A DNA stretch of 64,000 bases, from the NCBI RefSeq assembly GCF_900106925.1, contig NZ_FNNZ01000003.1:1-64000 (forward strand), written 5' to 3'. Origin of the DNA: Thiocapsa roseopersicina (lineage in GTDB: Bacteria; Pseudomonadota; Gammaproteobacteria; Chromatiales; Chromatiaceae). Position 1 is the first letter of the stretch, and the number at the start of each line of letters is the position of its first letter. The notes beneath the pieces are model-generated. The model was not told the origin of the DNA. It ran no database searches and saw only the letters and a program-made list of their open reading frames with translations. The position numbers and the translations under genes are program-made. Of this stretch, positions 53,588 through 62,381 are shown in pieces.

Positions 53588-54221
53588 GATGGATCCTCTG
53601 CTGATCGATGGTCCGGCCGATGCGCGTTGCCATCTGATTTTGGCACACGGGGCAGGGCAGGGCGCCGACTCTTCCTTCATGAGCGCGGTTGCACATGGCT
53701 TGGCCGCCGCCGGGTTGCGTGTCGTTCGCTTCTCGTTTCCCTATATGGTGGTAAGCGAGGTGGAGGGACGTAGGCGCCCCCCCGACCGTGAGCCGATCCT
53801 GATCGAGACCTGGCTGCGGGTCATTGCCGAGCAGCGGGCTGCCCATGGTGCGAGGCAACGCCTGCTGATCGGCGGCAAGTCGATGGGCGGACGTATCGCC
53901 AGCCTGATTGCGGACGAGGCTGGTGTCGATGGCCTGGTCTGTCTGGGGTATCCCTTTCATCCGCCGGGTCGCCCGGAGCGCACGCGTGTCGCGCATCTAT
54001 CCGGGCTGCACACGCCGACGCTCATCTGCCAAGGCGAGCGCGATCCCTTCGGGAGTCGGGAGGAGGTTGCCGACTATGCCCTGAGCCCGTCGATCGAGAT
54101 CGTCTGGATCCCGGACGGAGAGCACGGCTTCAAGCCGCGTCGGGGATCCGGGTCAACGCTTGAGCAGAATCTGATCACGGCGACAGAAGCCGTCCTCTCG
54201 TTCGCGGCGCGCCTCGAATAG
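53586..54221 (+). CDS. alpha/beta-hydrolase, KANL3/Tex30-like
   Basis: This 211-residue soluble hydrolase has the fold elements LILAHGAGQGADSSFM, the nucleophile elbow GGKSMGGRIAS (Ser about 102), LICQGERDPFG with the acidic residue and PDGEHGFKPRRGS with the His. It is related to the dienelactone hydrolase-like KANL3/Tex30 group. The substrate is unknown. Two ATG codons follow each other (53586 and 53589); the second avoids part of the overlap with the divergent DUF2177 start. It is convergent with cbbO, 22 bp away. Confidence 0.85.
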   Translation: MMDPLLIDGPADARCHLILAHGAGQGADSSFMSAVAHGLAAAGLRVVRFSFPYMVVSEVEGRRRPPDREPILIETWLRVIAEQRAAHGARQRLLIGGKSMGGRIASLIADEAGVDGLVCLGYPFHPPGRPERTRVAHLSGLHTPTLICQGERDPFGSREEVADYALSPSIEIVWIPDGEHGFKPRRGSGSTLEQNLITATEAVLSFAARLE

Positions 54222-54243
54222 CCTTCGGTTTCGTGCTTCCAGC

Positions 54244-56625
54244 CTATCCGGTGAGGGCGGCAAAGACCGCCGGCAGGCGCTCTGGAAGGCGCTCGACATG
54301 GTCGACGATGGAATACTGGTTCTCGCCGAAGATCCGGGCCACATAGCGGTCGGCCTGGGGGTCGAGCGTCAGGCAGTAGCTGTGGATGCCCTGCATGCGC
54401 AGCTCTTCGACTGCCTTCTTGGTGTCGTGGCGCAGGTACTGGGGATCGCGCTCGTCGATGTCCGCCGGCTCCCCGTCGGTGATCACCAGGACCAGACGCT
54501 TTTGGGCCGGTTGGCGGGTCAGATGCCAGCCGGCGTGGCGCAGTGCCGCGCCCATGCGGGTCGAGAGTCCGCCCTTCATGCCGGCCATGCGTGATTTGGC
54601 GTTGTCGTCGTAGGCTTGATCGAAGTCCTTGAACCGGAAGTACTGAACATCGTGTCGGCCGTCCGAGGCGAAGCCATGCACGGCGAAGCGGTCGCCGATG
54701 CCGTCGATCGCCCAGGCCAGCAGTCCGGTGGCCTCGCGGGTGAGGCTCAGGATACTCGGCGCCGTTGCGTAGTCCGGGTCGTCCTTCTTGACCCCGACCT
54801 TCTCGTTGGTCGACTCGGAAAGGTCCATGAGCACCACGATGGCGAGATCGCGGACATGCCGCGTGATGCGGATGTTGATCCGCGGATCCGGCATGGTGCC
54901 GCGGCGCACGTCGATCATGGCCCGCACGGCGGCGTTCAGATCCAGCTCCTCGCCCTCCTCGTAGCCGCGACGGCGCACGATGCCCTGCGGCTGGAGTGCG
55001 TCGATCAGGCGGCGGATGCGGCTCGCAACCGGCTTGTATTTGACGAGGATCTCGTCCATCAGCGCCGGGTCGCCGCGGCCTTGACGACGCTCGATGACGG
55101 TCGCCCAGTCCGGGCGGAAGAGTTGGACCTGATAGTCCCACTCCTGATAGTGGTAGGGATCCGAAACGGGCTCCTTGCCCTCCATCGCGTTGAAGGAGAT
55201 GCCCTCGTCTTCGTAGGGGAAGAACTCGGTGGCGCAGACCCAGATCTCCTGCGCGTCGTCGCCGGCGGTCTCGACATCGACCTCGTTGGCCATCTCCATC
55301 GCCGAGACGTACTTGCGCACCTGTTGCTGCGAGGCGGGCAGATAGTCGAGGCCGCGGCTCAGGAAGAGGTTCTCGCCGCAGTCCCAAACATAGCGATTGT
55401 CGTCGCGATAGGGGATCGGCCAGTTTTCCAGGATGCGCAGGTTGGGGAGCGCGACGGTCTTGATCGCCTGATTGTAGAAGGTGACGCCGGCGTCCCAACT
55501 GATGCGGTTGTCGTGCGGGCGCTCGGCGAGCGCCGAGCGGAAGGCGACGGCGGTGTCGTCGATCAGTGCGAGTCCGTCGACATAATCCGGATCCAGCAAG
55601 GCGCGCGACTGGCGCAGCATCAGATCCATCATGGGATGCAGGTCGACGGCGTCGTCCATGGGACCGAGCTGAGCCGTGAAGAATGACAGCCAGAGCTTTC
55701 TGAGCCCCGGAAAATCCCGGATCGCCAGCGCCTCGATGCGCGCGTCCTCGAACATCTCGATCAGCTTCATCTGAGCGGGCATCAGCTGCTCGGCGCTGAT
55801 GGCACTGGTGCCGTAGACCATGTGGGCCGCGCAGTGAGCGGCGGCGGCGCGGTAGGTCTCGAGCCCGGAGATGCCGCGGAAGCTGTCGAAGGCATCCGGC
55901 AGGTGGATCTGGAAATCCTCGATGAAGGGCCGCAAACCCTGGCGCGACTCGTAGTCGCCCGAGGTCGGGCGCATGAAGAATGAGCGCGCCCAGAGCGCAC
56001 GCAGATAGAAGTTGAGCTTGCGCTGATTGTCGACGAACAGGGTACCGCGTCGCTCCTTCTGCAGGACGGCGCGCGAGGACTCGGTTTGAAGGCCGAAATA
56101 GGCCATCTGACCGTCGAGATCGCGCGCATGGGCCTGAGCGCCCCAGAGCGCCCAGCGGCGCAGACCGCCGAGCGTGAGCTTGGAAAGCAGCTCGTCCATG
56201 TTTTCCATCATCGGGCGCAGGCCGCGCGGCGACTTGCCCGACAACTGATGCAGCAGGTTGAGATACCCGCGCAGCACCTCCGCATCCCCGAGTCGGCTCG
56301 CGGCCAGCGGCATGCTGGACATGATCATCGCCACCACCGTACCGGAGGTGTGGGACGCGAGCTTCATCAGCGCACTCACCACCTCGGGGATGATGTCCTC
56401 GCCGACTTCCTTGGCGACCCGCGGCATTTCCTGCACATAGGTCAGGACCAGATCGGCGCCCTTATTCAGGCCACACATCGCCTTGATCCCGGTGAGGTAA
56501 TGCTCCAGCCCGCGTGGCGACATGACGCGGGCGGCTTCGTGATAGCTCGCTTCCAGCGCCTGGGTGTGCGGGTGATCCGCGTCGGCCTTGAGGCAGGAGA
56601 GGTATTCGGTGAAGTCGATGCTCAT
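54244..56625 (-). CDS. cbbO: RuBisCO activase VWA subunit CbbO
   Basis: This 793-residue adaptor of the CbbQO-type RuBisCO activase docks the AAA+ CbbQ ring to RuBisCO and helps remove inhibitory sugar phosphates. The C-terminal VWA domain (from about 600) has the metal site DLSESTNEK and VLVITDGEPADIDERDPQY. The N-terminal part is long and helical (LDVEFT-like start, then MFEDARIEALAIRDFPGLRK). It is of normal length. Normally it directly follows cbbQ; here a plus-strand fic gene lies between them, so cbbO must be read through that region or use its own promoter in 56626-56738. Confidence 0.93.
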   Translation of the reverse strand: MSIDFTEYLSCLKADADHPHTQALEASYHEAARVMSPRGLEHYLTGIKAMCGLNKGADLVLTYVQEMPRVAKEVGEDIIPEVVSALMKLASHTSGTVVAMIMSSMPLAASRLGDAEVLRGYLNLLHQLSGKSPRGLRPMMENMDELLSKLTLGGLRRWALWGAQAHARDLDGQMAYFGLQTESSRAVLQKERRGTLFVDNQRKLNFYLRALWARSFFMRPTSGDYESRQGLRPFIEDFQIHLPDAFDSFRGISGLETYRAAAAHCAAHMVYGTSAISAEQLMPAQMKLIEMFEDARIEALAIRDFPGLRKLWLSFFTAQLGPMDDAVDLHPMMDLMLRQSRALLDPDYVDGLALIDDTAVAFRSALAERPHDNRISWDAGVTFYNQAIKTVALPNLRILENWPIPYRDDNRYVWDCGENLFLSRGLDYLPASQQQVRKYVSAMEMANEVDVETAGDDAQEIWVCATEFFPYEDEGISFNAMEGKEPVSDPYHYQEWDYQVQLFRPDWATVIERRQGRGDPALMDEILVKYKPVASRIRRLIDALQPQGIVRRRGYEEGEELDLNAAVRAMIDVRRGTMPDPRINIRITRHVRDLAIVVLMDLSESTNEKVGVKKDDPDYATAPSILSLTREATGLLAWAIDGIGDRFAVHGFASDGRHDVQYFRFKDFDQAYDDNAKSRMAGMKGGLSTRMGAALRHAGWHLTRQPAQKRLVLVITDGEPADIDERDPQYLRHDTKKAVEELRMQGIHSYCLTLDPQADRYVARIFGENQYSIVDHVERLPERLPAVFAALTG

Positions 56626-56677
56626 GGCTCTATCCCGGATCGAAGGTTGTCACACCCGGTGACGGGCTATCAATGCT

Positions 56678-56713
56678 GGTACTAATTTGGTACTAATCGC
56701 TACTAAATTAGTA
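56678..56713. promoter_or_regulatory. TACTAAT repeats, possible operator of fic/cbbO
   Basis: TACTAAT occurs at 56680 and 56691 and TACTAAA at 56701, about one helical turn apart. The first and a reverse copy form an inverted repeat (TACTAATTT at 56680-56688, AAATTAGTA at 56705-56713). It lies in the 113-bp gap between the divergent cbbO and fic starts, suggesting a regulator-binding site. Confidence 0.45.
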
Positions 56714-56738
56714 GTTCGTGCGAAGGATACCTCGCTCC

Positions 56739-58124
56739 ATGAAAATCCCGATGTCGCCACCCGATACGGACGCCCTTTTGCTGTCCATTGTCGAGACAGG
56801 CGGCAGCGCACGCCTTGCCAAACTGCTTCGCAATCCCTCGGGACCTGCCCCGGACGGGCGTTATCTGCACTGGGATGAGCTGCGGCGCCGCCAGCCGCCC
56901 CCTGATCTCCGCACCGAGGACTGGTGGTTTTCGGTCAAGGCCGCGCGACGCCTGCTTTACAAAAACACGCCATTCACGGACAAGGCGGGGAGCCCGTTCG
57001 TCTTCGCCCTCGTCGACCCGATCCTCGCAATGCTGCATCGCATCGACCGGGACGCCTCGGGACAGATCCGACTCGAGGCGCCGATCGCGAACCCAGAGCA
57101 ACGCGACAGCTATCTGATCCGCTCGCTCATCGAGGAGGCCATCAATTCCAGCCAACTGGAAGGCGCCTCGACCACCCGGCAAGTCGCAAAGGAGATGCTA
57201 CGCCAAGGACGCCGTCCGAGGGACAAGAGCGAGACGATGATTTTCAACAACTTCCAGGCGATGCGCTCTATCTCCGAACGCGTCGGGGAACCGCTGACGC
57301 CCGAGGCCATCCTTGAGTTGCACAGCATTCTGACTCGCGACACGCTGGACGACCCGACCGCGGCCGGACGACTGCGGCGAGCCGACGAGCATATCGATAT
57401 CGTCGATCACCGCGACCGGCGCGTACTCCATGTCCCGCCGCATGCCGACGAGCTTCCCGCGCGGTTGGAGCGTCTCTGCGATGTTGCGAATGCGCACGAC
57501 ACCGACCCCTTCGTACCGCCGATCATCCGTGCGATCCTGCTGCACTTTGCACTGGCCTACGATCACCCTTTCGTCGACGGCAACGGTCGGGTCGCCCGCG
57601 CCCTCTTTTACTGGTCCGCGCTCTCGCAGGGATACTGGCTACTGGAATTCGTGTCGATCTCCGGCATCCTGAAGAAAGCCCCGGCCCAGTACGCCCGCGC
57701 CTACCTCTTCACCGAAACCGACGAGTCAGACGTCACCTATTTCCTGATCCATCAACTGGAAGCCATTGTGGCCGCCATGGATGGGCTACATGGCTATTTG
57801 CGGCGCAAGGCTAATGAGACGAAGGTCGTTGAAGCGATGCTTCAAGGCTCCGCGCGGCTGCGCGAACGCCTCAATCACCGCCAGCTGGAACTCATCCGTC
57901 ACGCACTCCGCCACCCGAGCTCCGTTTATACCATCGAGGGGCATCGCCGAAACCACGCTGTCGTCTACCAAACCGCCCGTTCGGATCTGCTGCAACTGGT
58001 CGAGCTGGATCTACTCTCCAAGCGGAAGGCCGGGCAGGCGTTCCTCTTCGAAGCACCGGCGGATCTCAAGCATCGCTTGGAAGAAGCTGAATTCAGCCTT
58101 CAGCGATCCACCGAAGGGCGTTGA
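56739..58124 (+). CDS. Fic-family protein
   Basis: This 461-residue protein has an intact Fic core. The inhibitory helix motif is INSSQLEGAST (about 145), and the active-site loop is HPFVDGNGRVARALFYW (His about 277), which transfers a nucleotide group to a target hydroxyl. The C-terminal part is helical with a winged-helix-like end (HRRNHAVVYQTARSDLLQL, VELDLLSKRKAGQAFLFEAP), as in DUF4172/Fic regulators. The ATG at 56739 has AAGGA 14 nt upstream; a GTG at 56718 is possible. It is inserted between cbbQ and cbbO on the opposite strand. No antitoxin is adjacent; the inhibitory motif is in the same chain. Confidence 0.9.
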   Translation: MKIPMSPPDTDALLLSIVETGGSARLAKLLRNPSGPAPDGRYLHWDELRRRQPPPDLRTEDWWFSVKAARRLLYKNTPFTDKAGSPFVFALVDPILAMLHRIDRDASGQIRLEAPIANPEQRDSYLIRSLIEEAINSSQLEGASTTRQVAKEMLRQGRRPRDKSETMIFNNFQAMRSISERVGEPLTPEAILELHSILTRDTLDDPTAAGRLRRADEHIDIVDHRDRRVLHVPPHADELPARLERLCDVANAHDTDPFVPPIIRAILLHFALAYDHPFVDGNGRVARALFYWSALSQGYWLLEFVSISGILKKAPAQYARAYLFTETDESDVTYFLIHQLEAIVAAMDGLHGYLRRKANETKVVEAMLQGSARLRERLNHRQLELIRHALRHPSSVYTIEGHRRNHAVVYQTARSDLLQLVELDLLSKRKAGQAFLFEAPADLKHRLEEAEFSLQRSTEGR

Positions 58125-58141
58125 CTTCGAAAGCTGACCGC

Positions 58142-58948
58142 TCAGAAATAGGTATTCACCGCCGCATCCAGCGTATCGCGCATATCCGGATCATCGGTCA
58201 GCGGCCGCACCAGCGCCATCCGACAGGCCGATTGCGGATCGATACCCTTGCCGATGAGTTGGGCGGCATAGACCAGCAGGCGGGTGGACATGCCTTCGTC
58301 GAGCCCGTGTCCCTTGAGGTTGCGGCTGCGTTGGGCGACTTGGACCAGCTTCTCGGCGGTCTCCTTGTCGACGTGACCCTCGTGGGCGACGATTTCGGTC
58401 TCGATGTCGGCGGACGGGTAGTCAAAGTCCAGGGCACCGAAACGCTGCTTGGTCGACTGCTTCAGATCCTTCATCAGACTCTGGTAGCCGGGATTGTAGG
58501 AGATGACGATCTGGAAATCGGGGTGTGCATGCACCAGCTCGCCCTTCTTCTCGAGCGGAAGCTGCCGGCGATGGTCGGTCAGCGGATGGATGACGACCGT
58601 GGTGTCCTGGCGGGCCTCCACGACCTCGTCCAGGTAGCAGATGGCACCGATGCGTGCGGCCACCGTGAGCGGGCCGTCTTGCCATTTGGTGCCGTTGATG
58701 TCGAGCAGAAAACGTCCGACCAGGTCGGAGGCGGTCATGTCTTCGTTGCAGGCGACCGTGATGAGCGGTGCGCCGATCTTCCAGGCCATGTATTCGACGA
58801 ATCGCGATTTACCGCAGCCGGTCGGCCCCTTGAGCATCACCGGCATGCGTGCGTCGTAGGCCGCCTCGTACATGACGACCTCGTTCTGCACGGGGCGATA
58901 ATAGGGCTCGTCCTTGATCAGGTATTGGTCGCGGTCGATCTCGCTCAT
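58142..58948 (-). CDS. cbbQ: RuBisCO activase AAA+ subunit CbbQ
   Basis: This 268-residue MoxR-type AAA+ ATPase has Walker [16 protein letters not shown], Walker [15 protein letters not shown], sensor 1 in [11 protein letters not shown] and an Arg-containing STKQRFGAL. It forms a ring that with CbbO remodels RuBisCO to release inhibitors. The ATG at 58948 ([12 protein letters not shown]) is the normal CbbQ start; the longer frame upstream runs into the terminator. It lies downstream of cbbLS on the same strand after two hairpins and is followed by a convergent fic gene. Confidence 0.96.
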   Translation of the reverse strand: MSEIDRDQYLIKDEPYYRPVQNEVVMYEAAYDARMPVMLKGPTGCGKSRFVEYMAWKIGAPLITVACNEDMTASDLVGRFLLDINGTKWQDGPLTVAARIGAICYLDEVVEARQDTTVVIHPLTDHRRQLPLEKKGELVHAHPDFQIVISYNPGYQSLMKDLKQSTKQRFGALDFDYPSADIETEIVAHEGHVDKETAEKLVQVAQRSRNLKGHGLDEGMSTRLLVYAAQLIGKGIDPQSACRMALVRPLTDDPDMRDTLDAAVNTYF

Positions 58949-58980
58949 CTCTTTGGTCTCTCGTTCACAAGCCGATGACA

Positions 58981-59020
58981 AAAAAGCCCCCGCCCTGCAC
59001 GCCAGGACAGGGGCTTTTTC
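58981..59020 (-). terminator. intrinsic terminator-like hairpin between cbbS and cbbQ
   Basis: On the minus strand AAAAAGCCCC pairs with GGGGCTTTTT across an extended, slightly mismatched stem, and a run of six T follows. It should end most cbbLS transcripts and lower cbbQ expression. Confidence 0.75.
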
Positions 59021-59043
59021 CGTCAATCCCTGATTGTTAGATC

Positions 59044-59071
59044 ATCGGTTTTCGCCCAAGCGAAAACCGAT
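59044..59071 (-). promoter_or_regulatory. perfect hairpin directly after cbbS
   Basis: Arms ATCGGTTTTCGC (59044-59055) and its complement (59060-59071) enclose CCAA. It begins 2 bp past the cbbS stop codon and has no T-run, so it probably protects the cbbLS mRNA 3' end. Confidence 0.65.
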
Positions 59072-59073
59072 CC

Positions 59074-59430
59074 TCAGACCGACTTGCCGCGGAAGACGAC
59101 CATCTCGGCACCCTTGGACTGGGCGTAGTTGTCGTAGCCGACGAGACGCACATGGTTGTCCGGATGCGCCTTGTGGCAGGCCTCCGCCTCGGCCAGGATG
59201 GTGTCGACATCGGTCTCGCCGAACAACGGCAGCTTCCACATATACCAGTAGTGGTCGAATGCGTTTTCCGGCTCGCTGTGCTCGATGGCCGGGTTCCAGC
59301 CCTTGGCGACGATGTACTCGACCTGCTTGCGAATCCGCGCCTGATCCATCTCCGGCAGATAGGAGAAGGTTTCGAACTTACGGCTGTTCGGATCGTCGAG
59401 GCTGGATTGATAGTCCTGCATGGTGCTCAT
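59074..59430 (-). CDS. cbbS: RuBisCO small subunit, form I
   Basis: This 118-residue subunit of the L8S8 enzyme has [57 protein letters not shown] and [15 protein letters not shown], all family features. Length is normal for bacterial form IA. It lies 158 bp downstream of cbbL; the gap holds dispersed AGCTGATGGCTGACAGCT-type repeats. Two hairpins follow it before cbbQ. Confidence 0.98.
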   Translation of the reverse strand: MSTMQDYQSSLDDPNSRKFETFSYLPEMDQARIRKQVEYIVAKGWNPAIEHSEPENAFDHYWYMWKLPLFGETDVDTILAEAEACHKAHPDNHVRLVGYDNYAQSKGAEMVVFRGKSV

Positions 59431-59588
59431 GGGGCGTTACTCCGAAACTGGTTTCGTGGTGAAAATCGGTTGGATAGTCGATCGTAAGCGTTGCTGGTGT
59501 TGAGCTTTCAGCCGTCAGCTCTCAGCAACAGGCCGGCGCTTCGCGCCTTTCGCCCATGGCTGATCGCCGACAGCTGATGGCTGACAGC
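59431..59588. repeat. cbbL-cbbS gap with GCTGATGGCTGACAG-type repeats
   Basis: The part 59511-59589 has several copies and inverted copies of GCTGATGGCTGACAG-like units, partly overlapping the cbbL stop. A related tract lies at 61187-61210 upstream of cbbL. A small GC hairpin (GGCGCTTCGCGCC) is included. No gene is present. Confidence 0.5.
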
Positions 59589-61007
59589 TTACTTGTGCGA
59601 CACGTCGAGCTTGTCGACGGTATCGAACTCGAACTTGATCTCCTTCCAGGTCTCCATGGCGATCTTGAGCTCGGGGCTGTGCTTGGCGGCGTTGGTGAGG
59701 ATCTCCTTGCCTTCCTTCTCGATCTGCACACCCTGGTTGCGGGCCTCGACGCAGGCTTCGAGCGCGACGCGGTTGGCCGCGGCGCCGGCTGCGTTGCCCC
59801 AGGGATGACCCAGGGTGCCGCCGCCGAACTGCAGGACGGCGTCGTCGCCGAAGATGTTCACCAGCGCCGGCATGTGCCAGATGTGGATACCGCCGGAAGC
59901 GACCGCGAAGGCGCCGGGCATCGCGCCCCAGTCCTGGTCGAAGAAGATGCCGCGCGAGCGGTCTTCCTTCACGTAGGACTCACGCAGCAGGTCGATCCAG
60001 CCGAGGGTCGACTCGCGGTCGCCTTCGAGCTTGCCGACGACGGTGCCGGTGTGCAGATGGTCGCCGCCGGACAGACGCAGGATCTTGGTCAACACACGGA
60101 AATGGATGCCGTGGTTCGGGTTGCGGTCGAGCACCGCGTGCATCGCACGGTGGATGTGCAGGAGCACGCCGTTGTCGCGACACCACTGGGCCAGGCCGGT
60201 GTTTGCGCAGAAGCCGCCGGTGATGTAGTCGTGCATGATGATCGGCGCGCCGATCTCCTTGGCGTACTCGGCACGCTTGAACATCTCGTCCGGGGTCGGC
60301 GCGGTGACGTTCAGGTAGTGACCCTTGCGCTCGCCGGTCTCGCGCTCGGACTTGTCGATCGCGTCCATGACGAAATCGAAACGTTGACGCCAGCGCATGA
60401 AGGGCTGCGAGTTGACGTTCTCGTCGTCCTTGGTGAAGTCCAGACCGCCGCGCAGACACTCGTAGACGGCCCGGCCGTAGTTCTTGGCGGACAGACCCAG
60501 CTTCGGCTTGATGGTGCAGCCGAGCATCGGGCGGCCGTACTTGTTCATGATGTCGCGCTCGACCTGGATGCCGTGCGGCGGGCCGTTGCAGGTCATGACA
60601 TAGGCGATGGGGAAACGCACGTCTTCCAAGCGCAGCGCACGTACGGCCTTGAAGCCGAAGACGTTGCCGACCAGCGAGGTGAAGACGTTGACGACCGAAC
60701 CTTCTTCGAAGAGGTCGATCGGGTAGGCGATGAAGGCATAGAAGGCGTCGTCGTTGCCCGGGACATCCTCGATCGCGTAAGCGCGGCCCTTGTAATGGTC
60801 CATGTCGGTCAGGAGGTCGGTCCAGACCGTGGTCCAGGTGCCGGTGGACGACTCGGCGGCGACGGCAGCAGCAGCTTCTTCACGCGGAACGCCCGCCTGC
60901 GGGGTGATCTTGAAGCAGGCGAGGAGATCGGTCTCCGACGGGGTGTAATCCGGCATCCAGTATGTTTCGCGATACTCTTTGACGCCCGCGCTGTAAGTCT
61001 TTGCCAT
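59589..61007 (-). CDS. cbbL: RuBisCO large subunit, form I (IA-like)
   Basis: This 472-residue catalytic subunit fixes CO2 onto ribulose-1,5-bisphosphate. The carbamylated Lys is in [17 protein letters not shown], the Mg ligands are the adjacent Asp and Glu, the first catalytic Lys is in [19 protein letters not shown] and loop 6 is [14 protein letters not shown]. Length and N-terminus ([20 protein letters not shown]) are those of proteobacterial form IA. cbbS, cbbQ and cbbO follow on the same strand, the IAq arrangement. The upstream 333-bp gap has a CbbR-type operator and the divergent cbbR. Confidence 0.98.
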   Translation of the reverse strand: MAKTYSAGVKEYRETYWMPDYTPSETDLLACFKITPQAGVPREEAAAAVAAESSTGTWTTVWTDLLTDMDHYKGRAYAIEDVPGNDDAFYAFIAYPIDLFEEGSVVNVFTSLVGNVFGFKAVRALRLEDVRFPIAYVMTCNGPPHGIQVERDIMNKYGRPMLGCTIKPKLGLSAKNYGRAVYECLRGGLDFTKDDENVNSQPFMRWRQRFDFVMDAIDKSERETGERKGHYLNVTAPTPDEMFKRAEYAKEIGAPIIMHDYITGGFCANTGLAQWCRDNGVLLHIHRAMHAVLDRNPNHGIHFRVLTKILRLSGGDHLHTGTVVGKLEGDRESTLGWIDLLRESYVKEDRSRGIFFDQDWGAMPGAFAVASGGIHIWHMPALVNIFGDDAVLQFGGGTLGHPWGNAAGAAANRVALEACVEARNQGVQIEKEGKEILTNAAKHSPELKIAMETWKEIKFEFDTVDKLDVSHK

Positions 61008-61154
61008 GTTCGCTTGTCCTCAGGAATAGTGAAGGAATTCGCCGGTCCAGATCGGTGCTGGTCCGCGGTCCCGCGTGTTGCGCTATGCGCTTGGAACCTG
61101 AGGCGGCAGTATATGCAAAAGCCTTATAATTACTAGTTAATATTGCTTATAGTC

Positions 61155-61176
61155 GACATAAGCATAGACTTATGTC
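61155..61176. promoter_or_regulatory. 22-bp palindrome, probable CbbR operator
   Basis: GACATAAG and CTTATGTC are perfect 8-bp arms around a 6-bp centre in the cbbL-cbbR gap; A/T-rich half-sites of the LysR T-N11-A kind also lie just left (61128-61150). CbbR is expected to bind here and control both genes. Confidence 0.6.
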
Positions 61177-61340
61177 TATGGTTCGGCCGTCAGCCATCAG
61201 CCATCAGCTGAAGGCACATCGACAAGTCGAAACGCCGCCATGCGTCGCGAAGCGGCGACCGTTGGCGTCACTTCCGGCCGATGCGTCTGCGCAGCGGGAT
61301 ATTGATTCCCGGAAATTGCCCTGAATGAGGACCGATCCGC

Positions 61341-62294
61341 GTGCACGTCTCGCTCCGACAACTCAAGGTCTTCGATGCGGTTGCGCGCCACCTCAGTTAC
61401 ACGCGCGCGGCCGAGGAGCTGCACCTGAGCCAGCCCGCGGTCTCGATGCAGGTGCGGCAGCTCGAAGAGGAGGCAGGACTGCCGTTGTTCGAGCGTCTCG
61501 GCAATCGCATTCTGTTGACGGAGGCCGGGCGGGAGGTCTACGACTATGGCCGGACCATCAACAGCGCCTTGCAGGAGATGGAAGAGGTGCTCGAGTCCCT
61601 CAAAGGGGTCAGTCGCGGTCGGCTGCACCTTGCGGTCGCGAGCACGGTGAACTACTTCGCGCCGCGCCTCTTGGCGATCTTCCAGCAGCGTTACCCGGGG
61701 ATCGGACTGCAGCTCGACGTGACCAATCGCGAGCAGCTGGTGCGCATGCTCTACGACAACGCGGTCGATCTGGTGCTCATGGGCGTGCCTCCGACGGACA
61801 TGGAGGTCGAGTCCGAGGCATTCATGGAGAATCCGTTGGTGGTGATCGCGCCGCCCGATCATCCGCTTGCGCACGAACGGGCAATCACTCCAGCGCGTCT
61901 GGCGGACGAGGTTTTCGTGATGCGCGAGCCCGGCTCGGGGACGCGGCAGACGATGGAGCGTTTTTTCACCGAGCGCGGTCTGACCATCCGCTACGGGATG
62001 CAGATGACCCGCAACGAGGCCGTCAAACAGGCGGTCCGCTCCGGGCTGGGCCTCAGTGTCGTGTCGATGCATACCATCGAGCTGGAGCTCGAGACGCGTC
62101 GGCTCGTCACCTTGGATGTCGAGGGATTCCCGGACCGGCGTCAGTGGTATCTGGTCTATCGCCGGGGTAAGCGCCTCTCGCCGGCGGCCAACGCCTTTCG
62201 GGAGTTCGTTTTGACGGAAGCTGCGGTCATTGCCCCGCCAATTTTTTTCGAGGCAGGGGCGAAGCCGTCGCATGAGTCGAACCCCGGTCGTTAG
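61341..62294 (+). CDS. cbbR: LysR-type RuBisCO operon regulator CbbR
   Basis: This 317-residue LysR-family protein has an N-terminal winged HTH (LRQLKVFDAVARHLSYTRAA, EELHLSQPAVSMQVRQLEEE) and a periplasmic-binding-protein-like effector domain (about 90-300; GRLHLAVASTVNYFAPRLLA, FVMREPGSGTRQTMERFF). These match CbbR, which senses metabolites such as NADPH or RuBP and activates cbb genes. It is divergent from cbbL, the usual place. The start is GTG at 61341, giving the normal N-terminus; no in-frame ATG is better placed. Confidence 0.95.
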   Translation: MHVSLRQLKVFDAVARHLSYTRAAEELHLSQPAVSMQVRQLEEEAGLPLFERLGNRILLTEAGREVYDYGRTINSALQEMEEVLESLKGVSRGRLHLAVASTVNYFAPRLLAIFQQRYPGIGLQLDVTNREQLVRMLYDNAVDLVLMGVPPTDMEVESEAFMENPLVVIAPPDHPLAHERAITPARLADEVFVMREPGSGTRQTMERFFTERGLTIRYGMQMTRNEAVKQAVRSGLGLSVVSMHTIELELETRRLVTLDVEGFPDRRQWYLVYRRGKRLSPAANAFREFVLTEAAVIAPPIFFEAGAKPSHESNPGR

Positions 62295-62381
62295 GGGGCG
62301 CAGGCGAGCGGGGATCGAGGCACCGCGAAGACCCGGCTCAACGTCTGCGATCTGATCAAGAATGGGGAGTTGGAGTTGACG

